Assembly: GCA_030141605.1 (NCBI GenBank) | Contig: JAQGDQ010001602.1 | Coordinates: forward strand, 1-32,882 | Reading direction: 5' to 3' | Source: Tubiluchus corallicola | Lineage: Eukaryota; Priapulida; Priapulimorpha; Priapulimorphida; Tubiluchidae | DNA: 32,882 bases | Part shown: piece after piece, positions 1 to 25,000 of the stretch | Position numbering within the stretch: position 1 is the stretch's first letter | How the letters are laid out: every line of letters begins with the position of its first letter | Position numbers and translations under genes: made by a program | Notes under the pieces: generated by a model | The model's database searches: none | What the model was told of the DNA's origin: nothing | The model's input: the letters and a program-made list of their open reading frames with translations, nothing else

Positions 1-2
1 AT

Positions 3-487
3 CAGGGGTGTGCAAATTATCTGACTAGCCGGGCCACATTAAACATTCCCACAATTCCTGCGGGCCACAGGCAGTTTGATCAAGGAGCCAAGTACAGAAA
101 GGCCTAATAACGATTTTTTGCGTCCGACCTGCGTACATCATTACTACTACACTCAAGAAACTGTATTAGAAGTTACTAAAATTTATATTACAAACCATAT
201 ATTTCTACTTTCAGGACAGATAGTGGTCATTACAATGCATATTAGTAATGTGTATCACACAGTCTGTGTAGTACAGTGATATTAAGCTACAACCGTCTTG
301 TAAGGGTTAATGGCATCCGATCTAGTAGAAAAAACTACCTGCACTATCTTTGGGATCGTGGCACGGACTTCAGCTGGATACACTCAATTAAACGCCCGGG
401 CCGCACTTTCATTACGTTGACAAATCTCTTCGCGGGCCGCACAAATTCTCTCGGCGTGGCCCGCGGGCCGCAATTTGCACACCCCTG
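3..487. mobile_element. hAT-type MITE, copy A
   Basis: Terminal inverted repeats CAGGGGTGTGCAAATT and AATTTGCACACCCCTG bound about 485 bases with GC-rich ends and an AT-rich centre. The right flank TACTAGAT would be the 8-bp duplication; only its last two bases (AT) are visible on the left because the window begins there. This copy is inverted relative to copies B to D. Confidence 0.85.
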
Positions 488-13910
<13,423 letters not shown>

Positions 13911-14832
13911 CCACATGGATAGATGGCACTTTTAACACTCATTTTAAATTTCTGCATTTGCTTCATTCTGTTGTACATAGCGTTTTCACATTGCTTAGTT
14001 TCATTATGTCGTAATAGGAATCTGCCATTGTTGTAGTTTCACAAATGTAGTAGCAATTCGTCGTTTGTAGATTACGAAGTGCGCTTAAGTTTCGTCGTAA
14101 CTCCCTCCTTTGGGATCGCGACGTGAAAAACAGTACCTGAATTATGCATCCATTACTTTAAGTCAAACGATCCGTTTTTTAAATAATTGTGCAGTTTAGT
14201 AGGTTTTCATTGATGCTTTTTGCAGTGTATACAGTGTCCAAAATTCTTATCTGCTAAAATTTGTTATTGTAATCAATCATTCCAGTGTGAAGTCTGAAAG
14301 ATATATACTACATGTATATTGCAAAAAATGTGATTGTGCTGAGATTTGTTCTCAGTTCTCGAAGAATCACTCACTGTTCGTGTTTAAAATCAATAATATT
14401 TAGTTACATCAATGCATGTGTACATACTGTGTTAGGAGAAGTTCACAATAAATCTAAGAGTCTGATTTTAAGCATCATTTTCTTGGTTTATTTCCATTTT
14501 AAACTATTTCACACGTTAAACACAGAGCTATCACAGTTCATCACAATGAAATAAAATATCTGTACATTGTTCAACAACAACAGTTTACTAGATGAGAAAA
14601 CTAATGAGAAGCAGGTATCTGAGGAAGAAAAAGATGAAAATTGCCATCTGCTTTCTGCCCTTGTTCAAGGTTATTATTTAACTTGAACTGGCTTCATTCA
14701 TTTTGCATCCAAATTGCAACAAATTTAGCTATAAAATAATTAGTGAAACAGCAAAGCTTTCTGGTCAAACTATTAGACTATCAACTACGCTAGTTTTAAC
14801 TGCGGCAAGACCTTGGTGACTAAGAGGTACAC
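13911..14832. other. U2AF2 3' UTR and convergent intergenic spacer
   Basis: This is AT-rich sequence after the stop, including the probable poly(A) signal near 14447. No coding similarity. Confidence 0.6.
14447..14452 (+). promoter_or_regulatory. Probable U2AF2 polyadenylation signal
   Basis: This is the canonical AATAAA hexamer about 537 bases after the U2AF2 stop, followed by T-rich sequence. A second AATAAA-like site (AAATAAAA) lies near 14549. Either would give a 3' UTR of ordinary size. This is inferred from position only. Confidence 0.5.
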
Positions 14833-15057
14833 GTGATAGGTGGATGGTGTCATTTTATCCTTTTTTCTTGACCTCACCACATCCACGTTGTTATGAATAT
14901 GATATACATGTGATAGGTGGATGGTGTCATTTTATCCTTTTTTCTTGACCTCACCACATCCACATTGCTATGAATATGATATACATGTGATAAGTGGACG
15001 GTGTCATTTTATCCTTTTTCTTGACCTCACCACATCCACGTTGTTATGAGTATGATA
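14833..15057. repeat. 77-bp minisatellite (3 copies)
   Basis: Three copies carry GTGATAGGTGGATGGTGTCA and CTTGACCTCACCACATCCAC. It lies in the intergenic spacer between the convergent genes, left of MITE copy C. Confidence 0.9.
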
Positions 15058-15248
15058 AAATTTCTAATATAAATAATATACAAATAAAATAAAGATAATT
15101 TTTGTGTACATACGTAAAAACTTATTCTACATTACAAACCTGAGGGAGAAACATTGCATCATTTCTGGAAGGTACAAGTGTACACTAGGGGGTTTCATTA
15201 CAATTTAGACAGGAGCGAAAACCTCTGACAGATTGCATTTATATAAAA

Positions 15249-15717
15249 CAGGGGTGTGCAAATTGCAGCCCACCAGGAGAATTTGTGGCCCGCGAAGAGA
15301 TTTGTCAACCTAATGAAAGTGCGGCTCGGGCGATTAATTGAGTGTATCCAGCTGAAGTCCGTGCCACGATCCCAAAGATAGTGCAGGTAGTTTTTTCTAC
15401 TAGATCGGATGCCAGTAACCCTTACAAGACGGTTGTAGCTTAATGTCACTGTACTACACAAACTGTGTGATACACATTACTAATATGCACTGTAATGAAA
15501 TTACCACTATCAGTCCTGAAAGTAGAAATATATGGTTTGTAATATAAATTTTAATAACTTCTAAAATAGTTTCTTGAGAGTAGTAGTAATGATGTACGCA
15601 GGTCGGATGCAAAAAAATCGTTATTAGGCCTTTCTGTACTTGGCTCCTTGATCAAACTGTAGGAATTGCAGGAAAGTTTAATGTGGCCTGGTTAATCAGA
15701 TAATTTGCACACCCCTG
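15249..15717. mobile_element. hAT-type MITE, copy C
   Basis: The element has the same inverted repeats and is flanked by ATATAAAA and ATATAAAG (7 of 8 match). It lies between the convergent 3' ends of U2AF2 and UCP4. Confidence 0.9.
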
Positions 15718-15929
15718 ATATAAAGGGTATAAATTTAGTATTTATGAAACTAAACAAAAACATAATAATTTATGCATTTTTTGATACACAATAAAGTAGG
15801 TGTAAAATTAGTGCAACAATAATACATGATTGTCTCCAGAGTGAAGTAAGATAGTACATTGGTGCTTTACTTTAGCTTAAGTTAACCCTTTACTAGTTGA
15901 AAGAACAATTGAGCAGCTCTCCTTTTATG

Positions 15930-16001
15930 TTAAAATGAGGAGGAACCAAATAGATGTCGTATCTCTTCGTATGTCAACCAAAATGTCAATGACCATGGTG
16001 C
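15930..16001 (-). CDS. UCP4: UCP4 last coding exon with stop
   Basis: The exon has 24 codons after a TTATTATAG acceptor: [23 protein letters not shown] and TAA. The exact fit to the UCP4 C terminus and the phase match with exon 9 identify it although it is only 72 bases long. Confidence 0.94.
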   Translation of the reverse strand, partial: APWSLTFWLTYEEIRHLFGSSSF

Positions 16002-19000
16002 CTATAATAAAACATGAGACAACTTATTCAGTAGAAATAGCTGTACGGTACTTCTATTGCACATTAAGTGATCATGTAATAACAATGACTATGAATAGAG
16101 GGTGAAACTGAGTCAGTTGCTACTACATCAGCTGACTCACACAGTAAATCGGCTAGCTCGGCTGAAACGGAGTCAGTTGCTACTTACTACATCAGCTGAC
16201 TCACACAGTAAATCAGCTAGCTTGGCTGAAGTTGAGTCAGTTCCTATTACATCAGCTGACTCACACAGTAAATCGGCTAGCTCGGCTGAAGCTGAGTCAG
16301 TTGCTACTACATCAGCTGACTCACACAGTAAATCAGCTAGCTTGGCTGAAGTTGAGTCAGTTCCTATTACATCAGCTGACTCACACAGTAAATCAGCTAG
16401 CTTGGTTGAAGCTGAATCAGTTGCTACTACATCGGCTGACTCACACAGTAAATCAGCTAGCTTGGTTGAAGCTGAATCAGTTGCTACTACATCAACTGAC
16501 TCGCATAGTAAATTAGTTAGCTCAACTAAAGCTGAGTCAGTTACTACTACATCAGCTGACTCACACAGTAAATTAGCTAGCTCGGCTAAAGTTGAGCGAG
16601 TTGCTACTACATCAGCTGACTCATGCAGTAAATTAGCCAGCTTGGCTGAAGTTGAGTCAGGTGCTACTACATCAGCTAACTCACACAGTAAATCAGCTAG
16701 CTTGGCTGAAGCTGAATCAGTTGCTACTACATCAGCTAACTCACACAGTAAGTCAGCTAGCTTGGAAGTTGAGTCAGTTACTACTACATCAGCTGACTCA
16801 CAGTAAATCAGCTAGTTCGGCTGAAGCTGAGTCAGTTGCTACTACATCAGCTGACTCACACAGTAAATCAGCTAGCTTGGCTGAAGTTGAGTCAGTTGCT
16901 ATTACATCAGCTAACTCACACAGTAAATCAGCTAGCTTGGTTGAAGCTGAATCAGTTGCTACTACATCAGCTAACTCACACAGTAAGTCAGCTAGCTTGG
17001 AAGTTGAGTCAGTTACTACTACATCAGCTGACTCACAGTAAATCAGCTAGTTTGGCTGAAGCTGAGTCAGTTGCTACTACATCAGCTCACTCACACAGTA
17101 AATCAGCTAGCTCGGCTGAAGCTGAGTCAGTTGCTACTACATCAACTGATTCACACAGTAAATCAGCTAGCTCGGCTGAAGCTGAATCAGTTGCTACTAC
17201 ATCAGTTGACTCACACAGTAAATCAGCTAGCTCGGCTGAAGCTGAGTCAGTTGCTACTACATCAGCTGACTTGCACAGTAAATCAGCTAGCTCGGCTGAA
17301 GCTAACTCAGTTGCTACTACATCAGCTGACTCACACAGTAAATCAGCTAGCTCGGCTGAAGCTGAGTCAGTTGCTACTACATCAGCTGACTTGCACAGTA
17401 AATCAGCTAGCTCGGCTGAAGCTGAGTCAGTTGCTACTACATCAGCTGACTTGCACAGTAAATCAGCTAGCTTGGGTGAAGATGAGTCAGTTGCTACTAC
17501 ATCAGCTAACTCACACAGTAAATCAGCTAGCTCGGCTGAAGCTGAGTCAGTTGCTACTACATCAGCTGACTCACACAGTAAATCAGCTAGTTCGGCTGAA
17601 GCTGAGTCAGTTGCTACTACATCAGCTGACTCACACAGTAAATCAGCTAGTTCGGCTGAAGCTGAGTCAGTTGCTACTACATCAGCTGACTCACACAGTA
17701 AATCAGCTAGCTCGGCTGAAGCTGAGTCAGTTGCTACTACATCAGCTCACTCACACAGTAAATCAGCTAGCTCGGCTGAAGTTGAGTCAGTTGCTACTAC
17801 ATCAGCTCACTCACACAGTAAATCAGCTAGCTCGGCTGAAGCTGAGTCAGTTGCTACTACATCAGCTGACTCACACAGTAAATCAGCTAGCTCGGCTGAA
17901 GCTGAGTCAGTTGCTACTACATCAGCTCACTCACACAGTAAATCAGCTTGGCTGAGGTTGACCGACTTTTCAGTTGAGTTGGTTTAAAGAAAAAAATCAG
18001 CTAAGTCAGCGAAAGCTGAGAAATTTTGTTAACTAAATAAATGATAAATTGTTAATTAACTGTTAAATTATAGAGAATTTTTTGAAAAAATAATTTGTGT
18101 TGCTTATACACAGAAAAAAGCTGATGTACAAATTCAAATAAATGCATTAGAGATCAATTCTTATGTCGATATAGTAAGTTATTGTAATCTATTTTTTATT
18201 ATTATAAAAAAGCAATGGATTTATTGCAAATATAATTTAAATGCAACTCTTGGCAAGGTTTATCTTTATTACCGACGAATCGTTACCAAAACACAAAAAT
18301 GATCCCATGCATGTGACTTACGATCAAAAATAATATAACTCTTTTCAGTGATTAGAAAAATACCATTAAAACCAAACAGATTACATCATTTTACATATAA
18401 ATAGTTAAGAAAGGTGAAACCATATTAGTACAGAGGGCAGAAATAAACGAAAAGTGCCCTGTAGTCGAGTTTATCGAAGACTTTTGTATCCATACAGTAA
18501 ATGATACATACCATACGAGCCCATATTGGCAGAAAACCTTTATACAGGGCCCGAAATCCTTCCTTTTGTACAGTCTTCACTAAACAGTCCCATGATGATG
18601 TGTAATATAAACCTCTGAAACCATCAAGCACAGATTAGTACGGGCTATAAAAAATGCCTAAAAACGACACCGCTGAAAGATTAGGTTCGAATAATACACA
18701 TGCATTGACAGGTCAAAGTAAAAATGTGCTCTAAGTTATTAAAAAGAAAAATTTTACGAGTCATTGTTGGCAGATACCTTCCGTTTCTGATGGGTTGGTT
18801 CATGATCCTGGTTTTCACAACATCAGCTGGTGTCCCAAATGAAGCAGCAACTAAGCCAGAACAAGAACTAGAAAAATTACGCAAGTCCATTCAGTACGTA
18901 ACTCCATTGTAAAAGCAAACAAAATTTTAATTGCATTGTGCTGATTTAAACTTGTATTGCCCCCTTTTTTCTGTTATAAATTGGTTTCCTTTTAAACAGG

Positions 19001-22000
19001 TCATGTGACCAGTCTTTTACCTGTACACTTACCTGTAGATTGGAGTCACTCAGGCATTCACACACTGCAGTGACAGATTGTTTAGCGTCATTCATTGATT
19101 CGTTGTTATAATTTCATAATTACACTTATAGAAGATCACCATGTAAGTTGATTTATTAATTTCTTAAATCTTGAACCTTTGTTTATTAAAAAGACTAGAG
19201 ATTAGATTTTATAATTTGCGTAAAACTTTGTTAAAGTTAATTACATCAATTTGGTTTAGATTTCATCGTAAAATTGAGCAAAATTATATAAAATTATCTG
19301 ATTTGTTTTTAGATTAAACCAGGGGTGTGCAAATTGCGGCCCGCCGAGAGAATTTGTGCGGCCCGCGAAGAGATTTGTCAACCTAATGAAAGTGCGGCCC
19401 GGGCGATGAATTGAGTGTATCCAGCTGAAGTCCGTACCACGATCTCAAATACAGTGCAGTTAGTTTTTTCTACTAGATCGGATGCCATTAACCCTTACAA
19501 GATGGTTGTAGCTTAATGTCACTGTACTATACAGACTGTGTGATACACATTACTAATATGCATTGTAATGAAATTACCACTATCTGTCCTGAAAGTAGAA
19601 ATATATGGCTTGTAATATAAATTTTAATAACTTCTAAAACAGTTTCTTGAGTGTAGTAATAATGATGTAAAAAAACAGGTCGGATGCAAAAAAAATCGTT
19701 ATTAGGCCCTTCTGTACTTGGCTCCTTGATCAAACTGCTCGTGGCCCGCAGGAATTGCGGGAAAGTTTAATGTGGCCCGGCTAGTCAGATAATTTGCACA
19801 CCCCTGGATTAAACGATACAAGCTACAAAATTACGTTGTTGGAGATTTTTTTATAAGAGGGCAGCACATGCATTTTGACAATTACCGGTACTGAACCACT
19901 GAAAGTAAAAGACTTCTATAGATTTTGTATACTTTAAGTACCTGGCTAAAGCATGAGTTACATAGTTATCTTCTAAGCTTGTATGCTTTAATATCTGATG
20001 TTTTGCCGTATCATAAGTCGTTAATTCTGCAAAATAGTCAAACGTAACAAGTGTTTACATGTGAAAGATGAGAGACAAGTGCGTTTAATGTTAATTAACG
20101 GCTGCATTTGTGGAGCGGGGTGAAATAGCAGTTGCAAAGATGCCTCTTGAGGGGAAGCATCGGTGTCTCATTTTAGAGAATCATCTTTACCAATCTCATC
20201 ACAAACATCCACATTAAGTGTCGTGAAGTTTGGGCTTCACGATTCACCTGCCGTAAAGAAGCCAATGTGAATTAATTTACGTATAGCTGTAGGAACTGGT
20301 TTGAGGAGTTAACCTAGTTAAAAGAGGTTAGTTAGTTGTTGAGTTGATATAGAACAGAAAAAATGTATATTGCGCTTTCGAAAAAAGAATAAATTTAGCG
20401 TTATGGCAGAAGGAAAAGTTCTCCTTTTTGTTTTACTGTCGTCGTAAAAGTCACCACGATAATTGGTGCCGAAATAGTCTTTATTTTGCACTTGAAATGT
20501 TCTCTAATAAATGGATCTAAATGTTCCTGGTATTCCCAGGTTTCCTTGCACCAATTGTCGTGGTGACTTTTGCGACGACAGTAAAACAAAAACGAGAACT
20601 TTTCCTTCTGCCATAACGCTAAATTTATTCTTTTTTCGAAAGTGCAATATACATTTTTTCTGTTCCATATCAACTCAACGACTAACTTCCTATTTTAACT
20701 AGGTTAACTCCTCGAACCAGTTCCTACAGCTATACGTAAATTAATTCACAATGGCTTCTTTACGGCAGGTGAATCGTGAAGCCCAAACTTCACGACATTA
20801 AGTATATTGAGGTGAGCTAAACTACAAAAATAAAACACTAGCATTATACACTGATAACAAAACAGAATAATTTTCACTGCAACCTAGAAGTGGAGAGGTT
20901 TCTTTACAATAGTAATGAAATGCTATTATAATAATAACCGTTATTTTCACTATCTTACTATTCCGTGAAGACAAATACAAGTTTTACATATTTGTACCTC
21001 CTAAATTGACTAGAGCTGCTCGTTGTACATTGGGAACCCAACCTTTCCAAAGACCACGTACGCCTCCGTCTCTTAATATTTTGACAAAAGCATCTGCTGT
21101 ATTTTTAACTCTGTAAGAAATCGAATGAAAAAAGTTCTAAAGTTCTAAAAACTGTGCATTAATGAACAAGAAATCTATTGCTATTTTTCTACGATTGACT
21201 TAAGTGAAAGAATTATTACCACAGAAATGTAATTTCATGTTCGTGTAACTAGTTCTTTGATGTTACATGTATTTCACTAGTTCGAAGGACACTAGCTCGT
21301 GCATGTGGAATACACGTTGCACAGAAAACTGGTGTGTACCTCTCAGTTCAGATGTGTTAGGATGTGAAGTAGTAGACAAGTTCGAGAACTCATGCCCAAG
21401 TAAATCAAATTGAAATTTGAATTTTGGAGTTAAAATTTGCCAGTTTTTTATGTATCACACCGAGTGTTGTACAGTAGCATTCTAGTTCAGTTCTTACTTT
21501 CGCAAACATGTGCAACACGCTCATGGAATGTTTACGCTGTTGAAAATTACGTTCAGTTGCGATGTCATCACTAGTAGGGCTCGCTTACCACTAATTAAGT
21601 TTTTGATCTGTTGTGCAATTGCCACAAACATTTTGGCATTGTTACAGGCGCTAAAACGTAAGATTTTCACCGTACTTCAAAATGGGATAGGATAAAAAGA
21701 ATCATCCGTTTTCCTTTAAACGACTTTATAATGAGCAAGTAAGTAAAAAAAACTTATTTGTCTTTGAATGTTGCAAACAAAAGCTAAAAACGAAAATAAA
21801 GACAGAAAGAGACGGGGTGGCAAAAAGACCAAGGGTCACCAAGTCAACCACCCCTATCCAAACTGAAGAAAATGAAGTGACCTGTCAAGTAATGTATGTA
21901 CAAATGTAAATAATCAGCAACTTAATAAAATAAAAAAAAAATAAATGAGGCAACAGGTTCAAATGAGTTTAAATTTAGAAAGAGTAAATAAATTTGGCAA

Positions 22001-25000
22001 AGAGAAGAGGCAAAATTTAAATTAGCAAACAAAACGGAAAATTTAAACTGATCAAAAGCAAAACTAATAATTACATATAAATCAAGAACTCACCCAACTA
22101 ATAAGCAAAAAAATTATATATTGAGATATTAGTACCTTGCTGGTTTTCCTTCTAGTCGCCGTTTTCCCTCCATTTGCATTTGTACCTTAATTAGATCAGT
22201 AGGACTAGCAAAGAACTGAGCTGAACCACCACTACAGAAGCCACATGTCATAGCCTTCCTGCAATCAGTCAGGTAAATAATAACAATGAATTAGGTCAGT
22301 AGGACTAGCAAAGAACTGAGCTGCACCACCACTACAGAAGCCACATGTCATAGCCTTCCTGCAATCAGTCAGGTAAATAATAACAATGAATTAGGTCAGT
22401 AGGACTAGCAAAGAACTGAGCTGCGCCACCACTACAGAAGCCACATGTCATAGCCTTCCTGCAATCAGTCAGGTAAATAATAACAATGAATTAGATCAGT
22501 AGGACTAGCAAAGAACTGAGCTGCGCCACCACTACAGAAGCCACATGTCATAGCCTTCCTGCAATCAGTCAGGTAAATAATAACAATGAATTAGGTCAGT
22601 AGGACTAGCAAAGAACTGAGCAGCGCCACCACTACAGAAGCCACATGTCATAGCCTTCCTGCAATCAGTCAGGTAAATAATAACAATGAATTAGATCAGT
22701 AGGACTAGCAAAGAACTGAGCAGCTCCACCACTACAGAAGCCACATGTCATAGCCTTCCTGCAATCAGTCAGGTAAATAATAACAATGAATTAGATCAGT
22801 AGGACTAGCAAAGAACTGAGCAGCGCCACCACTACAGAAGCCACATGTCATAGCCTTCCTGCAATCAGTCAGGTAAATAATAACAATGAATTAGATCAGT
22901 AGGACTAGCAAAGAACTGAGCAGCACCACCACTACAGAAGCCACATGTCATAGCCTTCCTGCAATCAGTCAGGTAAATAATAACAATGAATTAGATCAGT
23001 AGGACTAGCAAAGAACTGAGCAGCGCCACCACTACAGAAACCACATGTCATAGCCTTCCTGCAATCAGTCAGGTAAATAATAACAATGAATTAGATCAGT
23101 AGGACTAGCAAAGAACTGAGCAGCGCCACCACTACAGAAGCCACATGTCATAGCCTTCCTGCAATCAGTCAGGTAAATAATAACAATGAATTAGATCAGT
23201 AGGACTAGCAAAGAACTGAGCAGCTCCACCACTACAGAAGCCACATGTCATAGCCTTCCTGCAATCAGTCAGGTAAATAATAACAATGAATTAGATCAGT
23301 AGGACTAGCAAAGAACTGAGCAGCTTCACCGCTACAGAAACCACATGTCATAGCCTTCCTGCAATCAGTCAGGTAAATAATAACAATGAATTGTGAAAAG
23401 CAGCAGGAGCTTCAAAAACAAACAGCTGGTCAAGTGATTAAATGTTTAGCTTCCAGAAACAATGAGGTTAACTGCAGTGGACAAGCGGGTGACAGATTCA
23501 AAGTAAAACAACTAGGCTAACTTATTAACACAATGCATACGATAAACGTACTGTACCTGCTTACAAACAAAGCTGTACTTAACACGACTGTTTCTATGTA
23601 TATTCTACTGCACAAAATCAACATAAAGATGACATAAGAGCAGTAAAAGTTCTCTGGGCACACACAAGTATCTTATTTTAACTGTGTGAAGTAAAGATAT
23701 TGAGTCAATTATGCAAAGTTATTTGAGTCAATTACCGACAGTTTTATGTACATTTGAATAGGGCCCATTCCAGGTGTTTTTGAGTCAATTAAGCGACTGA
23801 GTCTATTAACAATGAGTCTAATAAACAGCATCTACTATAAAAGTACAATGTAAGAATGCTGTTTACTTGCAAAAATGTCACTCATACAACCCAACTTCTA
23901 ATTATACTAAAATTTAATGCTACAAAATATCTGGATTCATATTAACATTTTAAAGCACAAAACGAGATGTACGATGTGAACAGAACTATCTTCTACACAT
24001 CACGTAATGTACAACAAACGAAAAAAGATTCAAAAAACCTACCAGACAGGAAATGTTCCGTCTGGATTTCGTCCAAACAGCTGCCTCATCTTTTCATAAA
24101 ATACAAGTCTACATCCGGTATAAACTAAAAGTAAAAAGCTGTTTACTGATTGCAAACGAAAAAGCAAAAACCGTCCAGGTGAACGAAGTTTCATCAACAA
24201 AAATGACAGCAGAAATAACGACATGTTTTAATAAAATTACTTGATCCAAATCCTTTTCTATGGTCATTTTTTTATTTTTTATACGGAAAATTACCCTGAA
24301 AGCTGGGATTCAGCGTTCAATGGTAGTGCTTAAACAATGTAGATGGTGGTCACTCATCCATTCATAAACTAGGCCCAGTGTTGCTTAATTTCATTCACCT
24401 CCACCTCAAAGTAATAAAAAAGGACAAACTCAGCCATTCTATAACTCACTGAAAACTGACTGAGCAGTACGGTTTTTCTATAAAGATTTACATTGCAATA
24501 ACTCTTACCAATATGCCTGTACACAGCCGGAGTGACTCCCTGCCACAATATAAAGATTTACATTGCAATAACTCTTACCAATATGCCTGTACACAGCCGG
24601 AGTAACTCCCTGCCACAATATAAAGATTTACATTGCAATAACTCTTACCAATATGCCTGTACACAGCCGGAGTAACTCCCTGCCACAATCTAAAGATTTA
24701 CACTGTAATAACTCTTACCAATATGCCTGTACACAGCCGGAGTAACTCCCTGCCACAATCTAAAGATTTACACTGTAATAAGTCTTACCAATATGCCTGT
24801 ACACCGCCGGAGTAACTCCCTGCCACAATTTGCGCAACCCTTCTTCGCGTACTGGAATAAAAAGTTTTCAGAAATGTTAATTACCAAGTTCCAACAGCTA
24901 TCAAATGTGCAACACACAAAGGATAGTGACAAACTACTGACTTTACTTAGTTCACTAAATGAACAGAGTCTCACACAGTAAAATTTATAATCATGATCAC

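Noticed and set aside
16104-17987. Long plus-strand open frames reading Ser/Ala/Thr-rich 20-residue repeats, mucin-like
   Set aside because: The frames come from a stop-poor 60-bp minisatellite inside the last UCP4 intron. More than one frame is open, small deletions shift the frame, and there is no signal peptide, promoter or flanking exon.
18260-18330. A minus-strand stretch resembling the UCP4 C terminus (VFW followed by a stop)
   Set aside because: The match is only three residues and needs a frameshift; the real last exon was found at 15930-16001 with full similarity and correct phase.
18425-18511. Extension of UCP4 exon 9 to a stop at 18425
   Set aside because: The tail after ARM is unlike the family and begins with a GTATGT donor; splicing to 16001 restores the conserved C terminus.
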